Shown in pieces: positions 46,356-55,836 of a stretch of 64,000 nt of DNA. Both the position numbers and the translations under genes were made by a program. How positions within the stretch are numbered: position 1 is the first letter of the stretch; every line of letters begins with the position of its first letter. Origin of the DNA: Arthrobacter sp. KBS0702 (GTDB taxonomy: Bacteria > Actinomycetota > Actinomycetes > Actinomycetales > Micrococcaceae); NCBI RefSeq assembly GCF_005937985.2, contig NZ_CP042172.1, forward strand, positions 2,790,001 to 2,854,000, written 5' to 3'. The notes under the pieces are model-generated. The model worked only from the letters and a program-made list of their open reading frames with translations, was not told where the DNA came from and made no database searches.

Positions 46356-47078
46356 TCAGCGGTATTCCGGATTTTCGAAGTCGAATCGTGTGCCGGCTTT
46401 CCATTCGTCCGGCAGATTACCGTAGGCGGGAATTCCGCCTGCGTCCTTGAGGATCCGGGCCAGGTGCAGCAGGTTCCACGTCATGAAGGTGGTGTTGCGG
46501 TTGGTGAAGTCGCTTTCCGGTCCCCCGGAGCCTTCGTCCAGGTAGCTCGGTCCCGGGCCGACCGCCCCGATCCAGCCGGCGTCGGCCTGCGGCGGGATGG
46601 TGAAGCCGATGTGCTGGAGGCTGTAGAGCACGTTCATGGCGCAGTGCTTGATGCCGTCCTCGTTGCCGGTGATGAGGCAGCCGCCCACCTTCGGGTAGAA
46701 CGCCCACTGGCCTTTGGAGTTCAACTGGCCGGAGTGCGCGTACAGCCGTTCGATCAGCTTCTTGGTCAGGGACGAGTTGTCGCCCAGCCAGATCGGACCG
46801 GCGACGACGACGATGTCCGCCTCCTGCACGGCGGGGTAGAGTTCCGGCCATTCGTCTGTGGCCCAGCCATGCTCGCGCATATCCGGGTAGACGCCGCTGG
46901 CGATATCGTGGTCTACCGTGCGGATGACGCGGGTGGCGACGCCCTGCTTCTCCATGATCCCGCGGCTGATCTCGATCAGGCCTTGGGTATGGGACTTCTC
47001 CGGCGACCTCTTCAGGGTGCCGTTGAAGAAGACCGCCTTGAGGTCGCTGTACTGGGCCGGTTTGGTGATGCCATTCAC
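46356..47078 (-). CDS. Flavodoxin-fold NAD(P)H-dependent oxidoreductase
   Basis: A 240-residue FMN-binding protein. The phosphate-binding loop is FFNGTLKRSPEKSHTQGL near residue 17, and VVAGPIWLGDNSSLTKKLIE is the flavin-isoalloxazine side. It resembles flavodoxin_2/NADPH-dependent FMN reductases that handle quinones or azo compounds. Cysteine-rich or membrane regions are absent, so it is cytoplasmic. It starts with a GGGAG site and lies 23 bases upstream of the YgfZ gene. Confidence 0.88.
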   Translation of the reverse strand: MNGITKPAQYSDLKAVFFNGTLKRSPEKSHTQGLIEISRGIMEKQGVATRVIRTVDHDIASGVYPDMREHGWATDEWPELYPAVQEADIVVVAGPIWLGDNSSLTKKLIERLYAHSGQLNSKGQWAFYPKVGGCLITGNEDGIKHCAMNVLYSLQHIGFTIPPQADAGWIGAVGPGPSYLDEGSGGPESDFTNRNTTFMTWNLLHLARILKDAGGIPAYGNLPDEWKAGTRFDFENPEYR

Positions 47079-47163
47079 TGTGGTGCTCCCTGTGTTCGCT
47101 GCGGAGAACGGAAATTCAGTGAGACCCCGGCCGCCGGCCGGACGTGCGATTCAGCCGTGCGGT

Positions 47164-47778
47164 TCAGCCGACTTTGCTGAGAATGGCGGAGGCATGGGCT
47201 TCCAGGCCGCCGCCGGGGGTCGAACCCTTGCCGGTGGCGACATCCCACCGCCAGAGCAGGTTCCCGTCGACCAGGCCGAAGATCCGCGTGGCCGCCGTGT
47301 ACTCCTTGGAATGGCTGCCGCGCATCACCATGTCAGTGCTGAGCTGGATTTGCGGGCCCTTGATCTGGCCGTAGTACAGCTCCGAGATTCCGCCCGGATG
47401 CGCGATCGAGACGGAGATGTCGAAGCCTCCGTCACTGTTGCGCAGTTCCTCGACTTCGTCGGCACTCTTGAGCACGGGCACGATGTCTGCCGGGATCAGG
47501 CCGGGACCGCCGTCCTCCTCGCGCTGTTTGCGCTCCAGAGCCCAAAAACCCGTCTCCACGGTCAGCGGACGGAGCTTGGTTCCCTCGTCATCGGTCAACC
47601 ACGACTCGGCCCGGTACTGCAGGTACGGCAGGCCGTTGTGGGTGAAGGAGACGTGCTGAAGGAAGTGCTCGGAATCTTCGTCCCCGGCGCCCAGCCTGCC
47701 CCTGCCCTCCCACTCACCAATGAGCCAGGACAGCGGAACGATTTCAGGTGTCAGGTCGGTAGGAATTTCAATCGGCAC
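47164..47778 (-). CDS. FABP/nitrobindin-like heme-binding beta-barrel protein
   Basis: A 204-residue protein with the nitrobindin signature GxWxGxG at residues 21-27 (LIGEWEGRGRLG). Strand-rich body segments such as PYLQYRAESWLTDDEGTKLR and ETGFWALERK follow. Nitrobindins bind ferric heme in a 10-stranded barrel and may sense nitric oxide or peroxynitrite. The start is GTG (47778). Confidence 0.88.
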   Translation of the reverse strand: MPIEIPTDLTPEIVPLSWLIGEWEGRGRLGAGDEDSEHFLQHVSFTHNGLPYLQYRAESWLTDDEGTKLRPLTVETGFWALERKQREEDGGPGLIPADIVPVLKSADEVEELRNSDGGFDISVSIAHPGGISELYYGQIKGPQIQLSTDMVMRGSHSKEYTAATRIFGLVDGNLLWRWDVATGKGSTPGGGLEAHASAILSKVG

Positions 47779-47830
47779 AGCAGCTACCTCTGGAAACTAC
47801 GGGTTCTGGATAGGTGGCGGTTCCGGCCGC

Positions 47831-47944
47831 TTACTTCTGGCCTTTGAAGAGCCGGTACACCACAAAGCCGGCGAACCAGGCCATGGCCAGGCTGGCAACG
47901 CCAAGCAGGACAAGGAAGAAAATCTCAAATGCAAGTACGGACAT
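47831..47944 (-). CDS. Small single-pass membrane protein (37 aa)
   Basis: The frame encodes MSVLAFEIFFLVLLGVASLA then MAWFAGFVVYRLFKGQK. Nearly all is one hydrophobic helix with a basic C-terminus. A TTAGGA ribosome binding site is about eight bases before the ATG. It lies between the nitrobindin gene and a membrane-protein gene on the same strand. Function unknown. Confidence 0.65.
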   Translation of the reverse strand: MSVLAFEIFFLVLLGVASLAMAWFAGFVVYRLFKGQK

Positions 47945-47961
47945 GATGCCATCCTAACGCT

Positions 47962-48786
47962 TTAGTGAAGGAGTAGTTTGTCTATGAAGTAGGCCAGGGA
48001 ACCGACCGCGGAGACGGGCCCCAGGCCCATGCCCAGCACGGCCGGCAGGTTCAGCGTTTCACCGCGCAGGATCACGAGCCGGCGGAAGCTGACCAGGACG
48101 GCCCCGACGACGATCCCGACGAGGGCGGCCGGCACGACGGCGATATCGGAGAACACCAGGCCGGCCAGCGGACCGGCGAGGCCCGCCCCGATGATTCCCA
48201 GCGGCGCGACGATCCGGTCCGGCCAGCGGATCAGGCCCGCCATCAGGGCGATCGCCGCGCTGATGGCGGCGATGAGCAGCATTTCGCGCACGCCGTTGAA
48301 GCGCGAGCAGGCGATCCAGCCGGCCCCGAGGCAGGAGAGCAGCACGCCCGCGCACGAGCCCAGGGTGGACTCGAGCCGCTGAGCCTGGCCGGTGCCGCGG
48401 ATCAGCTGCATCACGAAGACGGCCATCACCCCGGCCGCCACAAACGCAGGCGTCCAGTCCAGGAAACCCGGCGCAGGAAGGTAGGTTGCTGCAATAGCCG
48501 ACCCTATTCCGGGCAGGCCGATCAGGGCGGCGAGGGTTTTCTTGGCGGGGATGCCCAGGAAGTGCGGCCAGCCGATGCCGACGCAGGCGGCGGTGAGCGC
48601 GGCGACGGCCAGCAGCGCCTCCGGCGTGGAGTAGGCGCCGGCGATGATCGCGGCGAGCCCGGCCAGGCCGATGACCCCGACGCTCCAGGACTTCACGCGG
48701 CTCTTCTCAATGCTGCTGTTCCCAACGCTGTTTTCCCCCTGCGGATCGTCACCTGCGGATCTTCCCAATGCGGTTCTCCGGATCAA
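47962..48786 (-). CDS. Multi-pass membrane protein, function unknown
   Basis: A 274-residue protein with about eight to nine hydrophobic segments from residue 35 onward and a short charged N-terminus. Paired GxxG/Ala-rich helices (LGSCAGVLLSCLGAGWIACS, IAAISAAIALMAGLIRW) suggest a permease or channel-like fold. I do not recognise a family. It is divergent from glnR with 205 bases between them. Confidence 0.75.
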   Translation of the reverse strand: MIRRTALGRSAGDDPQGENSVGNSSIEKSRVKSWSVGVIGLAGLAAIIAGAYSTPEALLAVAALTAACVGIGWPHFLGIPAKKTLAALIGLPGIGSAIAATYLPAPGFLDWTPAFVAAGVMAVFVMQLIRGTGQAQRLESTLGSCAGVLLSCLGAGWIACSRFNGVREMLLIAAISAAIALMAGLIRWPDRIVAPLGIIGAGLAGPLAGLVFSDIAVVPAALVGIVVGAVLVSFRRLVILRGETLNLPAVLGMGLGPVSAVGSLAYFIDKLLLH

Positions 48787-48866
48787 TCCTGCCCTATCTG
48801 GACGTTTTGTGTCGCAAAAGAACGCCGCTGGAGCGGCGAAACAGTGTCTGCGAAAGGGCGGTTGGG

Positions 48867-48872
48867 TATACT
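48867..48872 (+). promoter_or_regulatory. Possible glnR -10 box
   Basis: TATACT matches five of six -10 consensus bases, about 120 bases upstream of glnR. No clear -35 is present 16-18 bp before it. The 48787-48991 spacer otherwise holds no gene. Confidence 0.35.
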
Positions 48873-48991
48873 CAAGAATCAGCTAGCTTCCCCCGGCAGC
48901 CGCAGGCAGGGCACCGACAGGAAGCTCAGTACCGGCCGGTGAAAGCCCGGCTCAGACGCCCAAAGATGCGCGGACACCCCTTGGAGGAACC

Positions 48992-49690
48992 ATGTCGCAC
49001 ATCCTGCTACTGACGAACAGCACCGGCTCATCGGTGGATGTCCTGCCTGCGCTGGAACTGCTCAACCACCGCGTCCATATTCTTCCCGCCGAGCCGACGG
49101 CCCTGCTGGAAACCGACCCGTGCGACATCGTCCTGCTCGACGCGCGCAAGGACCTCGTGGGGGCCCGCTCCCTTACCCAGCTCCTCAAGGCGACCGGCCT
49201 GAGCGCCCCGCTCATGCTGATCCTGACCGAAGGCGGCATGGCGGCCGTGTCCTCGGCCTGGGCCGTGGACGACATCCTGCTCGAATCCGCCGGCCCCGCA
49301 GAAGTCGAAGCCCGCATCCGGCTCGGCGTCGCCCGCGCCCTGCCCGATGCGGACGACACCCCTACGGAGATCAGGGCGGCCGGCGTCGTCATCGATGAGG
49401 CCAGCTACACGGCCCGGGTCAACGGGGCCGCGCTGAACCTGACCTTCAAGGAATTTGAACTGCTCAAGTACCTGGCGCAGCACCCCGGCCGCGTCTTCAC
49501 CCGCCAGCAGCTCCTCACCGAGGTGTGGGGCTACGACTACTACGGCGGCACGCGCACCGTGGACGTCCACGTCCGCCGGCTGCGGGCCAAGCTCGGCGCC
49601 GACCACGAAAACCTGATCAGCACGGTGCGCAACGTCGGCTACCGCCTGACTCTGGTCCGCCAGCCGGACGAGGAACTCTCCGAGGCCTGA
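48992..49690 (+). CDS. glnR: GlnR-type orphan OmpR-family transcriptional regulator
   Basis: A 232-residue protein resembling mycobacterial GlnR (nitrogen assimilation regulator). The N-terminal receiver-like domain has [19 protein letters not shown]; the C-terminal winged helix is [20 protein letters not shown] then [20 protein letters not shown]. No kinase gene is adjacent, as expected for orphan GlnR. Neighbouring mshD matches the mycobacterial glnR-mshD arrangement. GGAGG precedes the ATG. The assignment is by resemblance to the family. Confidence 0.85.
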   Translation: MSHILLLTNSTGSSVDVLPALELLNHRVHILPAEPTALLETDPCDIVLLDARKDLVGARSLTQLLKATGLSAPLMLILTEGGMAAVSSAWAVDDILLESAGPAEVEARIRLGVARALPDADDTPTEIRAAGVVIDEASYTARVNGAALNLTFKEFELLKYLAQHPGRVFTRQQLLTEVWGYDYYGGTRTVDVHVRRLRAKLGADHENLISTVRNVGYRLTLVRQPDEELSEA

Positions 49691-49726
49691 ACGGACGCAC
49701 CGCCGCAGCGGGACACGAGCCGGACA

Positions 49727-49877
49727 CGAAAAAGCCCCGGACCTTGAAGGTCCGGGGCTTTCGTTTCGCCGGTTGGCGTTTCGGTGGAGGACATACGGGT
49801 CGAACGTATCGAGGCCACCCCAGTGGTGGATCCCCCTCACATCCAGTCAACGGTTTCGCACCGTTCAGCCGGATGAG
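49727..49877 (-). ncRNA. Putative small RNA (about 150 nt) opposite the glnR-mshD spacer
   Basis: A minus-strand transcript is predicted from a promoter (-35 TTGATG 49912-49907, 17 bp, -10 TATAGT 49889-49884) to the U-tailed terminator at 49761-49731. The predicted RNA begins with CTCATCC pairing with GGATGTGAG (two-base bulge) and enclosing AACGGT/ACCGTT around GCGAA; a CCACC/GGTGG hairpin and an ATACG-TTCGACC-CGTAT hairpin follow, then the terminator. No open reading frame of note lies in it. I know of no matching described family. It does not overlap glnR or mshD coding bases, so it could act in trans or on the mshD leader. Confidence 0.6.
49731..49761. terminator. Bidirectional terminator between glnR and the putative small RNA
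   Basis: A perfect 15-bp stem (AAAGCCCCGGACCTT and complement, one-base loop) lies 41 bases past the glnR stop. On the minus strand it is followed by TTTTTCG, the better T-run; on the plus strand by TTTCG. It can end both glnR and a leftward transcript. Confidence 0.9.
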
Positions 49878-49883
49878 ATATCG

Positions 49884-49912
49884 ACTATACGTCCCCGGGG
49901 CGGATGCATCAA
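49884..49912 (-). promoter_or_regulatory. Promoter of the putative small RNA
   Basis: TTGATG (49912-49907) and TATAGT (49889-49884) on the minus strand are exactly 17 bp apart. The sequence GGACGTATAG spanning the -10 occurs again in opposite orientation at 49944-49953 before mshD, a 10-bp perfect inverted repeat. Confidence 0.6.
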
Positions 49913-49950
49913 ATCCGAGGGATTCCGCGCGTCGGCAGGCGGCGGACGTA

Positions 49951-49956
49951 TAGCCT
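49951..49956 (+). promoter_or_regulatory. -10 box of a leaderless promoter (mshD)
   Basis: TAGCCT ends six bases before the mshD ATG (49963); it overlaps the TATAGC form of the GGACGTATAG motif. No ribosome binding site lies between. Confidence 0.5.
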
Positions 49957-49962
49957 TGCACC

Positions 49963-50958
49963 ATGAGTCCCGCGCATCCGGAGAACTGGCCCGTACTCAC
50001 CCTTCAGGGAGCTGTCGACGAACAGCTCCTGCGGGACGTCACGACGCTCGTGGCCGCCGCCGAAGAGTCGGACGGCAACCCGCCGCTATCCGAGCAGACC
50101 CTCGTCACGCTCCGCGCCCGCGACGCCGGTCCGCACACCGTGCTGGCCCTGGCCCTCTACTCCCCCGACTATTCCGGCGACTCCCCGGCCCGGCACCGCG
50201 CCGGCGCGGGCCGCGGCAACGACCTGGCCGGGTTCGCCGTGGTGATCGGGGAACCCGACGGGACCGGGGTGCTGGAAGTGGCCGTGCACCCGAGCTACCG
50301 CAACCAGGGCGTCGCGGACCGGCTGGTCGGCGAACTGCAGACGGTGCGCGGCTTCGCCGGCCTCAAGGCCTGGTCGCACGGCAATCACGAGGCCGCGGCG
50401 GACCTGGCCGCCCGCTACGGCTATGCCCCGGTCCGGGAGCTCTGGAAGATGCGGCTCGCCACGGCCGCCTCTGCACTGCCCGACGTCGCCCTGCCCGACG
50501 GCGTCTCGCTGCGCGGCTTCGTGCCGGGCCAGGACGAGGAGGCCTGGCTCGCGGTCAACCGGGCCGCGTTCGCCCACCACCCGGAACAGGGGAACATGAG
50601 CCGCGCCGACCTGGACGCCCGGATGGCCGAGCCGTGGTTCGACCCCGCAGGATTCCTGCTCGCGGTCGACGTCGCCGGCCGGATCCTCGGCTTCCACTGG
50701 ACCAAGGTCCACCCCCGGCACGGCGAGCACCCGGCGATCGGCGAGGTGTACGTCGTCGGCGTCGCCCCCGAGGCGCAGGGCACCGGGCTGGGCAAGGCAC
50801 TCACAGTCGCCGGCATCAGGCACCTGCAGCAGCAGGGGCTGCACGCCGTCATGCTGTACGTCGACGGCGACAACATTCCCGCCGTCGAACTCTACCGCCG
50901 GCTCGGGTTTTCGCGCTGGGACATGGACGTGATGTACGCGCCGCGGGACGGGCAGTAA
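49963..50958 (+). CDS. mshD: Mycothiol synthase
   Basis: A 331-residue double-GNAT enzyme that acetylates Cys-GlcN-Ins, the last step of mycothiol synthesis. The N-terminal domain has VLEVAVHPSYRNQGVADRLV and the C-terminal catalytic domain VYVVGVAPEAQGTGLGKALT. Length and two-GNAT plan match MshD. Adjacent glnR supports the assignment, as in mycobacteria. The start appears leaderless. Confidence 0.93.
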   Translation: MSPAHPENWPVLTLQGAVDEQLLRDVTTLVAAAEESDGNPPLSEQTLVTLRARDAGPHTVLALALYSPDYSGDSPARHRAGAGRGNDLAGFAVVIGEPDGTGVLEVAVHPSYRNQGVADRLVGELQTVRGFAGLKAWSHGNHEAAADLAARYGYAPVRELWKMRLATAASALPDVALPDGVSLRGFVPGQDEEAWLAVNRAAFAHHPEQGNMSRADLDARMAEPWFDPAGFLLAVDVAGRILGFHWTKVHPRHGEHPAIGEVYVVGVAPEAQGTGLGKALTVAGIRHLQQQGLHAVMLYVDGDNIPAVELYRRLGFSRWDMDVMYAPRDGQ

Positions 50959-51060
50959 CGGTACCGGCGGCCGGGCCCCCGGGACGGTCGAAACCTGGGC
51001 TCATCCGGAGCTGATTCCTTGTAAGGTTGAAGCTAACTCGCGCCAGCATTAGGAGAGACC

Positions 51061-53325
51061 ATGCAACGGGATTCTGCCCGGACAGCCACGTCTGGAACCG
51101 CCACGCCGGACAAGGCAGCGCGTCCAGTGCGTGCGCGTTTCGGCTCCTCCGAAGTGCCCGCGTCGCGTGCCACCCAGGACCGGATCGACATTCCCGAGTT
51201 CGCCCCCAACCTGGAACCGGAAGGCGATATCAGCCCCGACCGTTTCCTCGACCGGGAGCTGAGCTGGCTCGCGTTTAACTCGCGCGTGCTGGAACTGGCC
51301 GAAGATCCCAACCTCTACCTGCTGGAGCGCGTGGCTTTCCTCTCCATCTTTGCCTCCAACCTGGACGAGTTCTTTATGGTCCGCGTAGCCGGGCTCAAGC
51401 GCCGCATCGCCACCGGCCTCGCCGTGCCCTCCCCCGCCGGGCTGAGTCCCATGCAGGTGCTGGAACAGATCGGCGAGGCCGCCCACCGACTCCAGCAGCG
51501 CCACGCCCGCGTGTACGCCGAGCAGATCCGGCCTGCCCTGGCCTACGAGCACATCCACCTGATGCACTGGGAAGAGCTGGACGACCAGGCGAAGGACCAG
51601 CTCAGCGCCATGTTCGCCGAAAAGGTCTTCCCGATCCTGACGCCGCTGGCCGTGGATCCGGCCCACCCGTTCCCGTACATCTCCGGGCTCTCGCTGAACC
51701 TGGCCGTGGTGGTCCGCAACCCGGTCAGCGATAAGGAACTCTTCGCCCGCGTCAAGGTCCCGGACCAGCTGCCGCGGCTGATCTCCATCGACGGCCCGCG
51801 CGCCGGCTCGGTCCCCGGCCGGGTGGCACGGTTCATCGCGCTCGAGGAAGTCATCGCCGTCCACCTGGACCAGCTCTTCGCCGGGATGGAGGTGTTGGAG
51901 CACCACACCTTCCGCGTCACCCGCAACGAGGACGTCGAGGTCGAAGAGGACGACGCCGAGAACCTGCTGCAGGCGCTGGAAAAGGAACTCCTGCGCCGCC
52001 GCTTCGGTCCGCCGGTCCGGCTCGAAGTCACCAATGACATCAACCCCAACATCCGGGCGCTGCTGATCCGCGAGCTTGGTGTGGAGGAATCCGAGGTCTA
52101 CTCCGTCCCGGCCCCACTGGACCTGCGCGGGCTCTCGGTCATCGCCGGCATCGACCGCGCGGACCTGCACTATCCCAAGCACGTGCCCCACACGTCCCGG
52201 TACCTCAACGAGTCGGAAACGTCCAAGGCGGCGAATGTCTTCGCGGCCATGCGGCGGCGGGACATCCTCCTGCACCACCCCTACGATTCGTTCTCCACCT
52301 CCGTGCAGGCCTTCCTCGAACAGGCCGCCGCGGACCCCAAGGTCCAAGCCATCAAGCAGACCCTGTACCGCACCTCCGGCGACTCGCCGATCGTCGATGC
52401 ACTGATCGACGCCGCCGAGGCCGGCAAACAGGTGCTCGCCCTGGTGGAGATCAAGGCCCGCTTCGACGAGCAGGCCAACATCTCCTGGGCCCGGAAACTG
52501 GAGCAGGCCGGTGTGCACGTGGTGTACGGGATCGTGGGCCTGAAGACCCACTGCAAGCTCTCCCTCGTAGTCCGCCAGGAAGTGGACGGGCTGCGCCGGT
52601 ACTGCCACATCGGCACCGGAAACTACCACCCGCGCACGGCCCGCTACTACGAGGACCTTGGCCTGCTGACGGCCAACGAGCAGGTGGGCGAGGACCTGTC
52701 CAAGCTTTTCAACCAGCTCTCGGGCTACGCCCCGAAGTCCACGTTCAAGCGGCTGCTGGTCGCCCCGCGCTCGGTGCGTTCGGGGCTGATCGACCGGATC
52801 GAGACGGAAATCCGCAACGCCCGGGCCGGGATTGCCGCCCGCGTCCAGATCAAAGTCAACTCGATGGTGGACGAAGCCATCATCGACTCGCTCTACCGGG
52901 CTTCGCAGGCCGGCGTGCAGGTCGACGTTATTGTCCGCGGCATCTGCTCGCTGCGTCCCGGCGTGCCGGGACTGAGCGAAAACATCACGGTCCGCTCCAT
53001 CCTGGGCCGCTTCCTGGAACACTCCCGCGTCTTTGCGTTCGCCAATGCCGGCAACCCGGTGGTTTACATCGGCTCGGCCGACATGATGCACCGCAATCTG
53101 GACCGCCGGGTGGAGGCCCTCGTGCAGCTCAGCAGCGGGGACGACACCTCGTACGTCCTCGATATGCTCCGCCGCTACATGGATCCGGGCACCGCCAGTT
53201 GGCACCTGGACCGCGACGGCGAATGGATCCGCCACCACCTCGCCGAGGACGGCACGGCGCTGCAGGACGTCCAGTCTTGGCTGCTCGCCTCCCGTTCGCG
53301 GCAGCGCTCGGCGAGCCTGCGCTAG
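51061..53325 (+). CDS. ppk: Polyphosphate kinase
   Basis: A 754-residue PPK1 that reversibly makes polyphosphate from ATP. The N-terminal domain starts [20 protein letters not shown]; the phospho-histidine regions are near residues 404 ([12 protein letters not shown]) and 516 ([20 protein letters not shown]). PPK1 C-terminal motifs [19 protein letters not shown] follow. An AGGAGAG site precedes the ATG. The first 45 residues are a variable basic/serine-rich extension. Confidence 0.96.
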   Translation: MQRDSARTATSGTATPDKAARPVRARFGSSEVPASRATQDRIDIPEFAPNLEPEGDISPDRFLDRELSWLAFNSRVLELAEDPNLYLLERVAFLSIFASNLDEFFMVRVAGLKRRIATGLAVPSPAGLSPMQVLEQIGEAAHRLQQRHARVYAEQIRPALAYEHIHLMHWEELDDQAKDQLSAMFAEKVFPILTPLAVDPAHPFPYISGLSLNLAVVVRNPVSDKELFARVKVPDQLPRLISIDGPRAGSVPGRVARFIALEEVIAVHLDQLFAGMEVLEHHTFRVTRNEDVEVEEDDAENLLQALEKELLRRRFGPPVRLEVTNDINPNIRALLIRELGVEESEVYSVPAPLDLRGLSVIAGIDRADLHYPKHVPHTSRYLNESETSKAANVFAAMRRRDILLHHPYDSFSTSVQAFLEQAAADPKVQAIKQTLYRTSGDSPIVDALIDAAEAGKQVLALVEIKARFDEQANISWARKLEQAGVHVVYGIVGLKTHCKLSLVVRQEVDGLRRYCHIGTGNYHPRTARYYEDLGLLTANEQVGEDLSKLFNQLSGYAPKSTFKRLLVAPRSVRSGLIDRIETEIRNARAGIAARVQIKVNSMVDEAIIDSLYRASQAGVQVDVIVRGICSLRPGVPGLSENITVRSILGRFLEHSRVFAFANAGNPVVYIGSADMMHRNLDRRVEALVQLSSGDDTSYVLDMLRRYMDPGTASWHLDRDGEWIRHHLAEDGTALQDVQSWLLASRSRQRSASLR

Positions 53326-53333
53326 GGCCGCCG

Positions 53334-54302
53334 GTGGCTAATAGCGATTCGCTGGTAGCGGACCAGACTGACCATCCCGGCGAGGCGATCGCCGTCGTCG
53401 CGGCCGGCGCCCTGCCGTGGCGCCTCAACAAGGACAAGCTCGAGGTCCTCCTGATCCACCGGCCCCGGTATGACGACTGGTCCTGGCCCAAGGGCAAGCT
53501 GGACCCGGGCGAGACCGTTCCCGAGTGCGCCGCCCGTGAGGTGGAAGAGGAGATTGGCCTCAAGGCACCCCTGGGAATCCCGCTGCCGCCCATTCACTAT
53601 CATGTGGCGGCCGGGCTGAAGGTTGTGCACTACTGGGCTGTCGACGTCGACGGCGCCCCGCTGCACCCGGACGGCAAAGAGGTTGACAGCGTCATGTGGT
53701 GCTCGCCGGAGAAGGCGGCGGGCCTGCTGAGCAACCCGAGCGACCGCGCGCCACTGGAGCACCTCGCCGCCGCCCATGCCCGCAATGAGCTGGAAACCTG
53801 GCCGCTGCTGGTGGTCCGCCACGCGAAGGCCAAGCCGCGCTCCTCCTGGTCCAAGGCCGAGGGTGACCGCCCGCTGGCCGCCACCGGTGCCCGCCAGGCC
53901 CAGGCAGTCGGGCGGCTGCTGCAGGCCTGGAGCCCCTCGCGGGTGGTGACCAGCCCGTGGCTTCGCTGCGTGGCCACGGTCGCCCCCTACGCCAAGGCCG
54001 TGGACGCGAAGGTGAAACTGCACGAGTCCCTGACCGAACATCTGCACGGCCGGAGCCCGCACAAGACCGCCAACGTCGTCGAGTCCCTCTTCGACAAGGA
54101 GCGCGCCGTGGCCCTCTGCACGCATCGCCCGGCCCTGCCCACGGTCTTCGCGCAGCTCGGCAAGCACATGAACTCCCGGCTGCGTGCGCTGCTGCCGGCC
54201 AACGACCCTTACCTCTCCCCCGGGGAAATCATCGTCTGCCATGTCTCGCGCACCAAGGGCAAGGTTGTTGCTGTGGAGCAGTTCCGGCCCTTCGACGACT
54301 AG
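53334..54302 (+). CDS. MutT1-like NUDIX hydrolase fused to histidine phosphatase
   Basis: A 322-residue fusion. Residues 54-76 form the Nudix box (G54, E60, REVEEEIGL). A histidine-phosphatase domain follows with the RHA motif at 162-164 (LLVVRHAKAK). This plan matches mycobacterial MutT1, which hydrolyses 8-oxo-dGTP and diadenosine polyphosphates. The GTG at 53334 is chosen because upstream codons are shadows of ppk. It begins eight bases after ppk, as in mycobacteria. Confidence 0.92.
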   Translation: MANSDSLVADQTDHPGEAIAVVAAGALPWRLNKDKLEVLLIHRPRYDDWSWPKGKLDPGETVPECAAREVEEEIGLKAPLGIPLPPIHYHVAAGLKVVHYWAVDVDGAPLHPDGKEVDSVMWCSPEKAAGLLSNPSDRAPLEHLAAAHARNELETWPLLVVRHAKAKPRSSWSKAEGDRPLAATGARQAQAVGRLLQAWSPSRVVTSPWLRCVATVAPYAKAVDAKVKLHESLTEHLHGRSPHKTANVVESLFDKERAVALCTHRPALPTVFAQLGKHMNSRLRALLPANDPYLSPGEIIVCHVSRTKGKVVAVEQFRPFDD

Positions 54303-54430
54303 GTCCCTGACCCCGGCGCGCCGCGGATCGACGCGGTGATCGACGCCGTCGACCGTCCTATTGCGGAGGGCGGTCGTAGAGACCCGGCTCGGCCGGGACG
54401 GCGAATAAAGTCCCGGACGCCAGTTCTCAG

Positions 54431-54436
54431 TAGACT
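54431..54436 (+). promoter_or_regulatory. -10 box of a leaderless promoter (thyA)
   Basis: TAGACT ends six bases before the thyA GTG at 54443. No ribosome binding site lies between. The 140-base gap upstream (54303-54442) contains no gene. Confidence 0.55.
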
Positions 54437-54442
54437 GGGGGC

Positions 54443-55246
54443 GTGAGCATCCCTACGCCCTATGAAGACCTGCTGCGCGACGTGCTGGAGCACGGCACGC
54501 ACAAATCGGACCGCACCGGGACGGGCACCCGCAGCGTGTTCGGCCGGCAACTCCGCTTCGACCTGGGCAAGAGCTTCCCGCTCATCACCACCAAGCGGGT
54601 GCACTTCAAGTCCGTGGCCGTGGAGCTGCTGTGGTTCCTGCGCGGGGACAGCAACGTGAAGTGGATGCAGGACCAGGGCGTCACCATCTGGAATGAATGG
54701 GCCGACGCCGACGGCGAACTTGGCCCGGTCTACGGCGTGCAGTGGCGCTCCTGGCCGACACCCGACGGCGGCCACATCGACCAGATCGCCGAGCTTGTGG
54801 AGAACCTCAAGTCCAACCCCGATTCGCGCCGGCACATTGTCTCGGCCTGGAACGTCGCCGAACTCAAGGACATGGCTCTGCCGCCGTGCCACGCGTTCTT
54901 CCAGTTCTACGTCGCCGACGGCAAGCTCTCCTGCCAGCTGTACCAGCGCTCGGCGGACACCTTCCTGGGGGTGCCGTTCAACATTGCCTCCTACGCCCTG
55001 CTGACCTGCATGCTGGCCCAGCAGACCGGACTGGAACCGGGCGAGTTCGTCTGGACCGGCGGCGATGTCCACATCTACGAGAACCACCTGGACCAGGTCC
55101 TCACCCAGCTGCGCCGGGAACCCTACGAATATCCGCAACTGAAGATCACCCGCAAACCGGAATCCATCTTCGACTACACCCTTGAGGACTTCGAGGTGGT
55201 CGGCTACCAGCACCACCCGACGATCAAGGCCCCGATCGCCGTATGA
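54443..55246 (+). CDS. thyA: Thymidylate synthase
   Basis: A 267-residue ThyA that methylates dUMP using methylene-tetrahydrofolate. The active-site cysteine is C149 in [33 protein letters not shown] and the C-terminal [13 protein letters not shown] are family hallmarks. It overlaps folA by four bases (ATGA). The GTG start has a leaderless-type promoter. Confidence 0.97.
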   Translation: MSIPTPYEDLLRDVLEHGTHKSDRTGTGTRSVFGRQLRFDLGKSFPLITTKRVHFKSVAVELLWFLRGDSNVKWMQDQGVTIWNEWADADGELGPVYGVQWRSWPTPDGGHIDQIAELVENLKSNPDSRRHIVSAWNVAELKDMALPPCHAFFQFYVADGKLSCQLYQRSADTFLGVPFNIASYALLTCMLAQQTGLEPGEFVWTGGDVHIYENHLDQVLTQLRREPYEYPQLKITRKPESIFDYTLEDFEVVGYQHHPTIKAPIAV

Positions 55247-55836
55247 GCAACGAGACGAGCAAACACATGGAACCCGTCGATTTCACCGAACAGCTCCGCG
55301 GCACCGTCACCGGGCTCGGGCTGGTGTGGGCACAGACCAACACGGGAGTGATCGGCCAGGCCGGATCCATGCCGTGGCACCTGCCCGAGGACATGGCGCA
55401 CTTCAGCCGGCTCACCACCGGCCACCCCGTCATCATGGGCCGCAAGACCTGGGACTCCTTCCCGGACAAGTACCGCCCCCTGCCCGGACGGACGAACATC
55501 GTCATCACCCGGCAGGAAGGCTGGGGCGGGACGCCGGAAGCGGAAGGCGCGCTGGCGGTCAAGTCGCTCGATGACGCGCTGCTGGAGTCCCAGTTCGCGC
55601 CGGGGCAGCAGATGGTCTGGATCATCGGCGGCGGCGAGGTCTTCACGCAGTCCCTAGACCTGGCCGACGTCGCCGTGGTCACCACGATCGACGCCGCCAC
55701 GGAGGGCGACACCTTCGCCCCGGAACTCGGCTACGACTGGGCCGCGGAAGCCAGCCTCCCCGCTGACGGCTGGCTGACCGCCGCGAACGGCACCCGCTAC
55801 CGCATCACGCTGTGGCGCCGGACCGAGGCCAAATAG
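55243..55836 (+). CDS. folA: Dihydrofolate reductase
   Basis: A 197-residue DHFR that regenerates tetrahydrofolate, needed after the thyA reaction. Substrate-site acid lies in [23 protein letters not shown] and the C-terminal [14 protein letters not shown] are conserved. About 30 residues precede the usual core start. The start overlaps thyA and the stop overlaps the next gene (TAGTG), so the three genes are coupled. Confidence 0.96.
   Translation: MSNETSKHMEPVDFTEQLRGTVTGLGLVWAQTNTGVIGQAGSMPWHLPEDMAHFSRLTTGHPVIMGRKTWDSFPDKYRPLPGRTNIVITRQEGWGGTPEAEGALAVKSLDDALLESQFAPGQQMVWIIGGGEVFTQSLDLADVAVVTTIDAATEGDTFAPELGYDWAAEASLPADGWLTAANGTRYRITLWRRTEAK

Noticed and set aside
49786..49896. tRNA gene (GTTCGACCC T-arm-like loop with a long variable arm)
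   Set aside because: The T-arm-like hairpin is convincing, but the D arm does not fold, no U33 precedes a plausible anticodon, and the acceptor stem is only six pairs. The promoter -10 lies inside the supposed acceptor strand. A small RNA explains the region better.
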